Shown piece by piece: positions 18,142 to 27,039 of a stretch of 35,006 bases of DNA (its first letter is position 1; every line of letters begins with the position of its first letter). Under the pieces are notes generated by a model. The model was given only the letters and a program-made list of their open reading frames with translations, was not told the DNA's origin and made no database searches. The stretch lies in assembly GCA_023415235.1 (NCBI GenBank), contig JAEZLP010000028.1:1-35006 (forward strand), read 5' to 3'. The position numbers and the translations under genes were made by a program. The DNA comes from Bacillota bacterium (GTDB lineage Bacteria; Bacillota; Clostridia; Peptostreptococcales; Anaerovoracaceae).

Positions 18142-19182
18142 ATGAAGGATGCTATAGTAAATCAGCAATTAAGTGATGACAATGATATTCACATATCCGA
18201 TATAATAGATGTTGAATTTCTTCAGAAATTTCAAGATGCTTTTTCGAAGGCCATTGGGGTTTCAAGTATTGTGACAGATACGAAAGGCGTTCCCATCACC
18301 CAAGAATCAAACTTTTGTGATTTTTGTAAAATCAACAGAAAAAGCGAAGAAGGCCTAAGAAGATGCATGCAAAGCGATGCAATCGGAGGAGAGGAAAGTG
18401 CAAAAACAGGGAGACCAGCAGTCTATTATTGCAGCAATGGACTTATTGATTTTGCAGCGCCAATTACTATAAACGGAAAACAAATAGGTTCTTTTTTAGG
18501 TGGACAAACATTGCCGGAGATTCCGAATAAAGAAAAGTATTATAGAATTGCGCAGGAAATCGATGTTGACCCTGACGTTTATATAGAAGCGCTTGAAAAG
18601 GTTCAGATTGTGCCGGATAATAAGGTGCGTGCTGCAGCTGATCTGCTTTATCTTATTGCGAATGAATTATCAAAAATGGGTTATCAAAGGATGATGTTGG
18701 CGAAAATTGCGTCAGAATTATCTGATAATATCAATCAGATTATGGCGAAGACTCAGGAACTCACTGCTTCAGCGGTAACAATTACGACCGATCAGGAGGC
18801 TTTAAACAACGAGATTAACGATATAAAAGAGACGGCCTCTCAAATCGGTGAAGTCTCTACAGCGATTAAGCGTATTGCCAATGAAACGCATTTGCTAGGA
18901 ATCAATGCAGCGATTGAAGCAGCGAGATCAGGCCAGTACGGATTGGGCTTTGGTGTTGTTTCCAAAGAAATTCAACGATTATCGGAAGATTCCAAAAATA
19001 CTGTCAGTAAAATTATAAATTTTACTGACAGTATTAACGGTTCCGTAATAAAAACTTCCGAAAAAAGTAAATCTACGCTAATAACAACAGAACATCAGGA
19101 GAAATTTTTAAGAAATATTGTTGTTTCATTAGAAGGTATTATGGAAATGGCGGAAGTTCTAAATGAAATGACGGAAAAATGA
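18142..19182 (+). CDS. Soluble PocR-domain chemoreceptor-like sensor
   Basis: A 346-residue protein without membrane helices. Residues about 20-185 are a PocR ligand-binding domain: FQDAFSKAIGVSSIVTD, a cysteine cluster CDFCK, later RRCMQ and YYCSNGLIDFAAPI, then GSFLGGQT. The C-terminal half is a chemoreceptor signalling domain with the conserved hairpin tip ANETHLLGINAAIEAARSG followed by GFGVVSKEIQRLSEDS. PocR domains are associated with sensing of small diols in propanediol regulation, and MCP domains normally act through CheW/CheA. No che genes are in the window, so its partner would be elsewhere. Start ATG 18142 has a weak TTGAGGA ribosome site. It sits between hydrolases 3 and 4 with its own gap, and a broken relative lies at 15040. 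Confidence 0.9.
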   Translation: MKDAIVNQQLSDDNDIHISDIIDVEFLQKFQDAFSKAIGVSSIVTDTKGVPITQESNFCDFCKINRKSEEGLRRCMQSDAIGGEESAKTGRPAVYYCSNGLIDFAAPITINGKQIGSFLGGQTLPEIPNKEKYYRIAQEIDVDPDVYIEALEKVQIVPDNKVRAAADLLYLIANELSKMGYQRMMLAKIASELSDNINQIMAKTQELTASAVTITTDQEALNNEINDIKETASQIGEVSTAIKRIANETHLLGINAAIEAARSGQYGLGFGVVSKEIQRLSEDSKNTVSKIINFTDSINGSVIKTSEKSKSTLITTEHQEKFLRNIVVSLEGIMEMAEVLNEMTEK

Positions 19183-19430
19183 AAGATAAACATTGGAGCA
19201 AATTGGGGCTTTACGATTTTAAGCGAAATATCTTGCTGGTTTATCAGAATTTCGATTAAATCGGTTTGAGACGCTATGAATCTAAGTAAAGACAGCAAAA
19301 CAAAAAATCAGAATAGTTTTTAAAATGAGTAAAGAAACAAGTTTATAATTAAGTTGTATCAATTGTCGGCTTATAAATAATTTAAACTGCGTTCCGTGTG
19401 CGCAGATATAAAAATAGGGAGGTAAAGTAA
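19183..19430. other. Intergenic region before hydrolase 4
   Basis: AT-rich spacer. It contains one copy of a short repeat (19214-19242, CGATTTTAAnCGAAATATCT then TGCTGGTTT) whose second copy is at 21488, and the GGGAGGT ribosome site of hydrolase 4 close to 19420. Confidence 0.45.
19214..19242 (+). repeat. Short cargo repeat, copy 1
   Basis: About 30 bp shared with 21488-21519, downstream of the PocR sensor gene here and downstream of hydrolase 4 there. It may mark the end of a duplicated block. Confidence 0.6.
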
Positions 19431-21281
19431 ATGAAAAACAAGAACAAGATCGTTATGCTGGTGTCACTTTTTCTCGTATTTGTGTTTATGCTTATAGGGT
19501 CATTTTTTAACTCAGGTAATGGCTCGGTTACAGTAAGAAACATTTATTATCCTGATTCTGAAGGGAACATACTGAGAGCGCAATTGTTCACTCCTGACGG
19601 TGCCTCATCATCCGATCCGGCTCCGGCGATTCTTAATATGCATGGTGGCGGAGATCATCTGGAGTGCGTTGGAAACTTTAGCTTGGAACTGGCGCGAAGG
19701 GGATATGTTGTATTGAATGTTGATGCTTACGGCAGCGGATATTCTGACCCGCTTAGTAGCAACATCGTATCGGGCGCAGGAGCCGGAAATAATGATTCAT
19801 CTGCACTGAAAAATGACGGAGGTGCAACGGTCAGTTTAAAGCAGCTGCTCTCTTATGAGTTCGTTGATCAGGACAATATTGGCTTGATCGGGCATTCTAT
19901 GGGCGGAACATTTATAGCCAATGCGGCGCTTGAGTATGCCGACCATGTTAAAGCGATTCTACCTTGGGGCTCGGGTTCTTTTCTGGATTTGATCAAGTTG
20001 CATGAGTCAAGCGACTGGACCTTCAATATCGGATATATTGACGCCCAAAATGACGAGATGGTCATCTTTGCGACTCATCTTGACAACACAACCCAACTGC
20101 TGAGTCAAGATTTTATAAAAGATTTCTTTGGGGTAGACGAAGATATCGTTCCCAGCGAAATATACGGGTCGTTTGATAACGGCGATGCCCGTGTTATTTA
20201 TACGCCTACAGCAAGCCACGTAGGAAATATAATTAGCAGCGAGACGATAGGTGATCTTCTTGGCTTTTTCGAGAGTGCTATGCCCACAGACACAGCTTTA
20301 CAGTCTACGGATCAGATATGGCAATATAAAGAGGCTTTCGGCGCGTTGGCGATTGTCTCATTACTGTGTTTTGTAATAAGCTTAGGGTTTGTGCTACTAA
20401 AAGGGAAAGCATTTTCTTCATTGGTCAACGAAGGGTTGAAGCCTTCTGTTCAAATGGGAGGGCTTGTAAAATGGATTGGAATTATCATTTTAGTAGCTAT
20501 ACCAATGCTGACGTTGTATAATATAGGGCTCCCATTGACAACAATAAAAGCCAATAGTTTATTCCCGATGAATTGGGGCAACTACTATGCATGGCTTGCG
20601 GCTATTAATGCAGGGATCATATTGGTTCTGTTCATTATCTGGCACTTCGTCTACGGCAAAAAGCATGGTGGCAGTTTGCAAAGCTATGGTTTCCAGAGCC
20701 AGGGAGGCGTCGGAAAGACTTTGATGCAGATTGTTAAAGCATTGGGGTTTGCGGTGGCTGTCGTGTTTGTCATTTACCTTGTTGTGAACATCTGCTATGG
20801 CATGTTCAACATAGACTTCCGTTTTTGGATATTTGGAATTAAGCCGATGTCAGCGAACAGACTTCCATACATCTTTGGATATCTATTGATGTTCCTGTTC
20901 GCCTTTGGTGTTTTAAATACGGTTAGTATTAGTTTTGCTTCACTTTCCGCTGATGATAAAAGTAAGTGGGGTGTGTTTAAGCAATATGCAACCAGTTGGC
21001 TTGTTGGCGCCGGCGGATTTACCATTGTATTGCTGATTTACTATTTTGGGTTAAGGGCAAATCATTATCCGCCGTTTTTTGTTGGCTATGGACCTTTCCC
21101 AGGTGGACATCCCAACGCCTTGGTATATAGTATAAAACTAATCGCAGTTGTGCCCCAGTTCACCATTGCTTCAATTGTGAATACCGCACTATATAGAAAG
21201 ACAAAGAATATTTATGTCGGTTGGTTCGTTTCAGCATTGTTATTGGCGGCGATTGCAATTACGTTCAACGCTTTTTCATAA
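19431..21281 (+). CDS. Alpha/beta-hydrolase fused to a multi-pass membrane domain (hydrolase 4)
   Basis: A 616-residue short-subgroup member. Membrane anchor at about 6-26, hydrolase with NMHGGGDH, elbow GHSMGGTF with Ser156, a probable acid in AQNDEM, and His in TASHVGNIIS. About eight helices follow from residue 300, including FNIDFRFWIFGIKPM and KTKNIYVGWF. ATG 19431 is preceded by GGGAGGTAAAG. It differs clearly from hydrolase 3 (for example, an extra Gly-rich stretch SGAGAGNNDS before the elbow), so the paralogues have separated for some time and may serve different substrates. Confidence 0.88.
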   Translation: MKNKNKIVMLVSLFLVFVFMLIGSFFNSGNGSVTVRNIYYPDSEGNILRAQLFTPDGASSSDPAPAILNMHGGGDHLECVGNFSLELARRGYVVLNVDAYGSGYSDPLSSNIVSGAGAGNNDSSALKNDGGATVSLKQLLSYEFVDQDNIGLIGHSMGGTFIANAALEYADHVKAILPWGSGSFLDLIKLHESSDWTFNIGYIDAQNDEMVIFATHLDNTTQLLSQDFIKDFFGVDEDIVPSEIYGSFDNGDARVIYTPTASHVGNIISSETIGDLLGFFESAMPTDTALQSTDQIWQYKEAFGALAIVSLLCFVISLGFVLLKGKAFSSLVNEGLKPSVQMGGLVKWIGIIILVAIPMLTLYNIGLPLTTIKANSLFPMNWGNYYAWLAAINAGIILVLFIIWHFVYGKKHGGSLQSYGFQSQGGVGKTLMQIVKALGFAVAVVFVIYLVVNICYGMFNIDFRFWIFGIKPMSANRLPYIFGYLLMFLFAFGVLNTVSISFASLSADDKSKWGVFKQYATSWLVGAGGFTIVLLIYYFGLRANHYPPFFVGYGPFPGGHPNALVYSIKLIAVVPQFTIASIVNTALYRKTKNIYVGWFVSALLLAAIAITFNAFS

Positions 21282-21448
21282 TGGTGGCACAACCGTTGCT
21301 AATTAAACTACAATTGGCAAAAATCGACGGATGGCAAGGCTTAATCGGCAATCGTTTCGCAAAAAGCGGAGCGTAGAAAGTAAAAACGAGATTTTCATGC
21401 CTTTGATTCGAATATGGACATGAAGGTCTCAAAGTCAGAAATTTATTG

Positions 21449-21490
21449 AAAAAGCTCTGGGTCACTTCATCCTGATCCAGAGCTTTTCGA
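21449..21490 (+). terminator. Terminator downstream of hydrolase 4
   Basis: AAAAGCTCTGG pairs perfectly with CCAGAGCTTTT (21450-21487), followed by a T-rich segment. It lies 170 bp after the stop codon, so the transcript would have a long tail. The A-rich left side also allows use from the other strand. Confidence 0.75.
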
Positions 21491-21519
21491 TTTTAATCGA
21501 AATATCTTGCTGGTTTTAT
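21488..21519 (+). repeat. Short cargo repeat, copy 2
   Basis: Second copy of the 19214 repeat, directly after the hydrolase 4 terminator. Confidence 0.6.
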
Positions 21520-22223
21520 TGAAGCTAAAATATATAATTGCTATTAAAAAGGCTTGGCAAGCTATGAATATTAGCCTTTCCGGGTGCTGCGATTACCATA
21601 TAATACATTCTAAATTAGAAAGTTTAAATTATATTAATCTGTGGACAGACTGCTTACCCCGTGAGACTATTATATCTTTATATTTTGATTGAGTTGCCAA
21701 TATTCTTAAAGTAAGGGAGGAGGCATGATACCCAACGGTCATGATTTTTCTATTCGTGATTGCAACAAGTGTATTCTATTGTCTAATGAATTATTGCTGG
21801 AACTGATGTAATATAAATTTCTGAGCTTCAAGAGCCATAAAAAAATATAGGGTTCGAAGAATTAGTTTACATTTTTAACAGGGTTGCATATAAGGATACC
21901 TGATTCAACTATGATGACCGAACGAATATATCTGCCCGATATCGGATGAAACGGATAGGGGTGCCCAAAGTTTTATGCAGAATCTGTTGGTATCAGGCTT
22001 TGATGTAGATGGAATAGTCATGGACAGAAACAACCCAAATCTGAGACATGGGTAGAGGATATCTAATTAATTCCTCGATAAGCGCGGATACTTAATGCAG
22101 CTGTTTTATGTGCAGAGCCTTAATTCCACATTTATGTATATTGGTTTGAATCTTAGTAGGAACAGAAAAAAGATAATAGTCTATTCAAATTTCTAATAAA
22201 TAATAGAAAAGGGGTATGATAAA
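21520..22223. other. Gene-poor stretch before hydrolase 5
   Basis: About 700 bp without an intact gene. It contains a third, weaker copy of the cargo leader element (21749) and a coding-like remnant at 21942-22055 (37 codons reading SDETDRGAQSFMQNLLVSGF onward, then a stop; family not recognised). The ribosome site of the next gene is AAAAGGGG near 22210. The region looks like gene debris plus a promoter. Confidence 0.5.
21749..21778 (+). repeat. Cargo leader element, copy 3
   Basis: TCTATTCGTGATTGCAACA followed by AGTGT, matching the 9078 and 9888 copies with one change in the core. It precedes a TGTAATATAAAT segment near 21807 that could be a -10 region. It lies about 450 bp upstream of hydrolase 5. 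Confidence 0.45.
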
Positions 22224-24365
22224 ATGGAAGCTATGAAAAAAAATCGAAGCATTGTGGTAGTGGCCTTATGTTTGGTCATCATACTGATCTCAGGTTTTGT
22301 GAGCGCAGGTGTGATGAGCAATAATGGTGAGATTGTGATCAAGGAAGTGACGATTTCACCATACGGTGGAGACTTGGCAGCCTCAATGTATATTCCAAAG
22401 TTGGCACTGAAAACCGATGAAGCGGGTAACTTCATCAACACTGTGCCTGCAGTAATCGTTAATGCAGGTTTCACCAATAGCCGGACTTATCTTGATAATG
22501 TGGCCATAGAACTTGCTAGGTGTGGGTTTGCTGTTATTCAAATTGATATGTATGGCCACGGACACAGCGAAATCATCAATAATAGAGGATTTTCTGTTCC
22601 CCCCAGTCCTTTTGATGACGACGTTTCACTTTGCGGCGCTCAAGATGCCCTTGACTATCTGCGTACGCTCGGCTTTGTCGATCAGACGCGGATAGGAATG
22701 TGTGGCCATTCACTGGGTGGCGCAGGAACCGGACGTATGGCGCAAAGGCTCGCCGGGTTCTATACACTTCAAGACGAACTCTTAAATGTGCTCCATAGTG
22801 AATTTGGCATTTCTGTTACTGAAGAACAGGTTGCAGCTCAGGACGCCGATACCGTTGCAGCGGCGCTTAACGAAAAAGATAGCGCTCTTTATGAGCTGCG
22901 CAAAGAACAAATAACAAGTGAATACAATCTTGCGGTTCGAAATTATATGATTTATGATGCAGGCCCCACTGGCTGTGATCCGCATGAGGTGGAAGTCGCC
23001 GGGATATCTGTATGGCGCGATCTTCAGGCAAACCTTGGTATGGTCAGGAATTTAAGCGGTAATGGTGGCGCTGGTATGCAGAACACAAATGCGCCCCTGG
23101 TCTCTGATGAAACGAAGATGATACTATCCCTTGATGGTCCCGCAGAAAAGGATACATGGTATCAGACGAATTTGTCGAACACCACAGAACGGGCTGTTAG
23201 TACAAAAATAGCGCCATTATACAGCGACGCTTCAGATCTGTCAGTTCAGGCGGCCGCTGAAAGCAACAGTCTTCGTACGATCGTCACACCATTTGGCTGG
23301 CATGGTTTTACTTACTTATCTACAGAAACGGCAAAAGCCTCCGTGCAATTCTTTTCAACAGGTTTTGCGTACAATAATGGTAACATCGTTGCCGGTGACA
23401 GCACGAATACCATCATAAATCCAGATGCTTCCCATTGGATGGTTAAAGACATTGCCAGCGCAATTGGGTTTATTGCATTGCTTATACTCATTCTGCCTTT
23501 GGTTGAACTGTTGATGAAGGTGCCGTTTTTCGCATCGTTGCGAGGAGAGCCTAAAGCACCGGTACAAAGTAAAAAATCCCCGGTGTTTTGGATATTTGCC
23601 GCAATATTTGTACTGCTGCCTGTATTGACCTATTCTATGGGAACCGGATGGGGATCATTTATACAAGCCGGACCACTTTCGACAGTCCAACTGCCAACAC
23701 AAGTTGCATTCTGGGCAATAATAATGGCGGCTATTCTATTGGTGCTTATGGTCATCAAGTATATGGTATATGACAAGAAGCAGTTTGGTCTCAGCTTCCG
23801 TGATATGTATGGCTTGAAATATGGCGGAAAGAACGTTGGAAAATCTATTCTTCTAGCGCTGGCTGTCTTCGGCTTGGTCTCTGTGCTGCTTACGGTTTAT
23901 TACAACTTATTCGGCGCAGCGAATCTGAAGATTACCCCGGGTGGAGCGATTGTCTTTACGGCGCTGTCCAAGGTGCAGTACTACAATTGGGCTCTGTATG
24001 CAATCTATTTCCTGCCGTTCTACCTTTTAAACAGTATGTTGGTCAACTCTGCTCGGTTTAAGGATATGAGTGAAAAAGCAAGTACGTGGCTAATGGCCGT
24101 CGTCAATGCTATCGGAATGTTTATATTGGCATGTATCCAGTTCCTGCTTGGCTACGTGTTAACCGGCAAGACTGTATTTCCGACACCTCCGGGTTCATCT
24201 GCGCTCGTGTACATGATTTCATTCTTTTTTGTGATGTTGTTTGTTTCGGCAATTATCAACCGGAAGCTTTATCAAAAAACCGGTTCCTCAATACCTGGCG
24301 CTTTGCTCAATGTTGCTCTTTTTACAATCCCTGCGATACAGGTATTTATGTATTACTCAATGTAA
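22224..24365 (+). CDS. Alpha/beta-hydrolase fused to a multi-pass membrane domain (hydrolase 5)
   Basis: A 713-residue long-subgroup member and the most divergent copy. Anchor at about 9-31, then the hydrolase with VNAGFTNSRTYL (no HG motif at the oxyanion segment), elbow GHSLGGAG with Ser163, and His in FGWHGFTYLS. The acid position reads RNLSGNG, with no Asp visible. The membrane part has about eight helices but lacks the FNxDFRxW motif found in the other four, carrying FGAANLKITPGG there instead. It may therefore be a specialised or weakly active paralogue. ATG 22224 follows AAAAGGGGTATG. It is the last hydrolase and converges on the PocR-AraC gene. Confidence 0.87.
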   Translation: MEAMKKNRSIVVVALCLVIILISGFVSAGVMSNNGEIVIKEVTISPYGGDLAASMYIPKLALKTDEAGNFINTVPAVIVNAGFTNSRTYLDNVAIELARCGFAVIQIDMYGHGHSEIINNRGFSVPPSPFDDDVSLCGAQDALDYLRTLGFVDQTRIGMCGHSLGGAGTGRMAQRLAGFYTLQDELLNVLHSEFGISVTEEQVAAQDADTVAAALNEKDSALYELRKEQITSEYNLAVRNYMIYDAGPTGCDPHEVEVAGISVWRDLQANLGMVRNLSGNGGAGMQNTNAPLVSDETKMILSLDGPAEKDTWYQTNLSNTTERAVSTKIAPLYSDASDLSVQAAAESNSLRTIVTPFGWHGFTYLSTETAKASVQFFSTGFAYNNGNIVAGDSTNTIINPDASHWMVKDIASAIGFIALLILILPLVELLMKVPFFASLRGEPKAPVQSKKSPVFWIFAAIFVLLPVLTYSMGTGWGSFIQAGPLSTVQLPTQVAFWAIIMAAILLVLMVIKYMVYDKKQFGLSFRDMYGLKYGGKNVGKSILLALAVFGLVSVLLTVYYNLFGAANLKITPGGAIVFTALSKVQYYNWALYAIYFLPFYLLNSMLVNSARFKDMSEKASTWLMAVVNAIGMFILACIQFLLGYVLTGKTVFPTPPGSSALVYMISFFFVMLFVSAIINRKLYQKTGSSIPGALLNVALFTIPAIQVFMYYSM

Positions 24366-24430
24366 TAGCCGACATCGGTTATCGGTATTTGGAACAACTA
24401 TAGAGTGAGAAAAGAATACAACTTGCTATA

Positions 24431-24466
24431 CAATGCCCCTGGTCATACGAATGGTTGGGGGCATTG
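24431..24466. terminator. Hairpin between convergent genes
   Basis: CAATGCCCC pairs perfectly with GGGGCATTG around a 17-base loop. It lies between the stops of hydrolase 5 (plus) and the PocR-AraC regulator (minus), where a two-way terminator is expected. T runs on either side are short. Confidence 0.55.
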
Positions 24467-24548
24467 TTACAGCGAAGTTATAAAACAAACGACAAAGCAA
24501 TGAGAATATTGCCGCAAAAGCGTAAAGTTTAGGTTAATGGAAATTAAA

Positions 24549-25538
24549 TTATCCATCTGGAGTATTCTTTTGAGCGATTCGAAATGCCGCGGGAGTCATG
24601 TCTACGATCTTTTTAAAGACCTTTATAAAATATCCACAGTCAAGAAACCCAAGTTTTATAGCAATCAGACTAATTGATAGATCCGTTGATTTTAATAGCC
24701 TTTTGGCATGGTCAATTTTAAGCTTGTTTATATAATTACTGTAACTCCCCAGATTTTCCTTTGCAAACAATCTACTGAAATAACTAGGACTGATATTGCA
24801 TATTTTTGACATGTTGCGCAAAGATAAGTCTCCATCAAGGTTATTGCGAATATAATCAAAGGCTGGCTTTAAAATATCCGGTTCATTTTCTTTTTTTTCT
24901 GTTGTTATATCGTAGTAACGATCCGATATTATTTCGCTATACGTATCATAAAATTGTCTATCAACATGAATATATGACTCGTTTTTAATAAGCTCATTTA
25001 TCGACGAACGCAACTTCACTTCATCAACCAAAATTCTGCATATGGAAAAAAACAGATCCGCAATAATCCTGATCCTTTCCAGATCCATGGTCAGAATTCT
25101 TCGATATGCCGAAATGGCGTTTGTATTTTCTAGTGAAACGTTTTTTTGACTGTTTTGAAATATTTTCTCGAGTTTATATTCATCCTCTTGCTTGGATAAA
25201 CACACCTGACCTCCCAAAAATGCACCTAGGTAATTATCTTCTGACATAATTGGAATAGCAAAATCAACCAAACCTGCATGGCAAATATAAATGTATGGTG
25301 ACTGTATTCTGGCAGCTTCGATACCCCCACGTGAATCGCAAACTTCACATAATTTGCTGAAGGCAGAATTACTTCGCATGATCTTACAGAAATCTGAACA
25401 TGAACTATGCTTTGTAATGGGTATTCCTTTATAATCCACAGTAATAATAGCAAGACCTGTAGCTAAAGCTAAAGAGTCCTGTATTTTTTGAAACTTTTCA
25501 TTTTCAAATATATGCCTAATGTTCAATAGATTTTTCAT
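24549..25538 (-). CDS. PocR-AraC transcription regulator
   Basis: A 329-residue regulator. The N-terminal half (about 8-180) is a PocR ligand-binding domain with the cysteine pattern CSDFCK, LCEVCDS and YICHAGLVDFAIPI, and GAFLGGQV. The C-terminal 105 residues are an AraC-type DNA-binding domain with two helix-turn-helix units (LSLRNMSKICNISPSYFSRLF and LSISLIAIKLGFLDCGYFIKVFKK). The PocR protein of Salmonella, which controls propanediol use, has this domain order. The gene is divergent from gldA, so it most likely senses a small polyol and activates the gldA-dhaKL operon. The start is ATG at 25538 after AAAGGTGATC. Its sensor domain is related to that of the receptor-like protein at 18142. 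Confidence 0.94.
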   Translation of the reverse strand: MKNLLNIRHIFENEKFQKIQDSLALATGLAIITVDYKGIPITKHSSCSDFCKIMRSNSAFSKLCEVCDSRGGIEAARIQSPYIYICHAGLVDFAIPIMSEDNYLGAFLGGQVCLSKQEDEYKLEKIFQNSQKNVSLENTNAISAYRRILTMDLERIRIIADLFFSICRILVDEVKLRSSINELIKNESYIHVDRQFYDTYSEIISDRYYDITTEKKENEPDILKPAFDYIRNNLDGDLSLRNMSKICNISPSYFSRLFAKENLGSYSNYINKLKIDHAKRLLKSTDLSISLIAIKLGFLDCGYFIKVFKKIVDMTPAAFRIAQKNTPDG

Positions 25539-25950
25539 GTGATCACCTTTTGTTTAATAGAAATATAATGAACAGGATAGTTTATTTATATAATATCTTA
25601 TACTTAATGACATGAATTTTCAACAACAAACTTTATATATTAAGATTAAAGATACTGTATTGGCGCAACATTCATTTTTATATTTCCATTATTGTTATTA
25701 TTTATGTGGAATGCTGTGACGTTTAGAGCCATAAAGAAGTTATAAATTATATGTAGAAACACAAGATTAATCTTATTCCTGTGAATCTTCTATGGATTTA
25801 TTCTGCACTAATATTTCAATCGAATAATTCCATTAATGGCGTCTATAATCTAATGTTCGCGGACAGGTAATTAAATATAATAAAATAAATAATTATTAGG
25901 ACACTTTTTAAAATATTCTGGGTTTAAAAAAATAAAAAGGAGATAGTCTA
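25539..25950. promoter_or_regulatory. Divergent promoter region between PocR-AraC and gldA
   Basis: A 412 bp AT-rich region with no gene. It must hold promoters for both directions and is the natural place for the AraC-type operator. I see no clear copy of the cargo leader motif. The gldA ribosome site is AAAAAGGAGA near 25935. Individual boxes cannot be fixed by eye in such AT-rich sequence. Confidence 0.5.
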
Positions 25951-27039
25951 ATGAGAAGAACGATGATATCCCCACTCAAGTATATACAAGGGGAAAATGA
26001 GTTAATGAACATTGGAGAGTATGTATTAGAATTTTCTAGCAATGCTTTGTTGGTTGCGTCTGAGGCGGATCAAAACAGGGTTCAGGAGTTATTAGATGCT
26101 GCCGCGGAAAAAACTTCTTTTAATATGATATGTGGAAGATTCAAAGAGGAGTGCACGAAAAAAGAAATCGAGCGGATGAAGGCATTGGCGGAAGAAAACA
26201 ACTGCGGCGTTATCATTGGGCTCGGTGGCGGCAAAGCGTTGGATACAGCAAAAGCTGCAAGCTTTTTGTCAAACAAGCCGGTGATCATTGTTCCCACTAT
26301 TGCGGCGACCGACGCCCCCACCAGCAAGTTGGCCATTATCTATTCCGAAGAGGGGACATTTGAGGAATACTTCCACCTGCATAACAACCCCAACTTGGTT
26401 CTTGTAGATACTGGAATTATCGCTAAGGCACCCACGAGGTTTTTGGTTTCCGGCATGGGTGATGCACTATCGACTTATTTTGAAGCGAGATCGTGCATCC
26501 GTTCCGGTGCAAACAACATGTCCGGCGGAAAAAGTACGAAAGCGGCATACGCAATTGCCAGAACGTGCTTTGAAACGCTAATGGAGGATTCGGTGAAGGC
26601 CAAGATTGCCTGCGATAATAACGTGGTGACTCCGGCGCTTGAGAACATCATTGAGGCCAATATATTGCTAAGTGGACTTGGATTTGAAAGCAGCGGGTTG
26701 GCGGCTTGTCATTCGGTTCATGACGGGTTAACCGTTCTTGAGGAGACGCATCACTATTATCATGGTGAAAAGGTCGCTTTTGGTGCCATTGTCCATCTGG
26801 TTCTGGAGAATGCGCCGCAGGAAGAAATCGAAGATATCATCGCTTACTGCAAATCGGTTGGACTTCCGACTTGTTTGAACGATTTGGGAATAAAGAACCC
26901 TACGAATGAAAAAATAATGGCTGTTGCAGAGGCAGCTTGCGCGCCGGGAGAAACGATTCATAATATGCCCTTCCCGGTAACCAGCAAAGATGTATATGCA
27001 GCCATTCTTGTTGCTAATAAAATGGGAGGGCAGTCATGA
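25951..27039 (+). CDS. gldA: Glycerol dehydrogenase-type polyol dehydrogenase
   Basis: A 362-residue iron/zinc-dependent alcohol dehydrogenase of the GldA group, which oxidises glycerol to dihydroxyacetone with NAD in the cytoplasm. NAD-binding GLGGGKALDTAK is at about 90-101. The metal ligands are all present: Asp171 (GMGDALSTYFEAR), His254 (AACHSVHDGLT) and His271 (HYYHGEKVAFG). Length is normal. Its stop overlaps the dhaK start (ATGA), so the two are one operon, and the product of this enzyme is the substrate of the next. Related enzymes act on other small diols and tetritols, so glycerol is the likely but not the only possible substrate. Confidence 0.93.
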   Translation: MRRTMISPLKYIQGENELMNIGEYVLEFSSNALLVASEADQNRVQELLDAAAEKTSFNMICGRFKEECTKKEIERMKALAEENNCGVIIGLGGGKALDTAKAASFLSNKPVIIVPTIAATDAPTSKLAIIYSEEGTFEEYFHLHNNPNLVLVDTGIIAKAPTRFLVSGMGDALSTYFEARSCIRSGANNMSGGKSTKAAYAIARTCFETLMEDSVKAKIACDNNVVTPALENIIEANILLSGLGFESSGLAACHSVHDGLTVLEETHHYYHGEKVAFGAIVHLVLENAPQEEIEDIIAYCKSVGLPTCLNDLGIKNPTNEKIMAVAEAACAPGETIHNMPFPVTSKDVYAAILVANKMGGQS

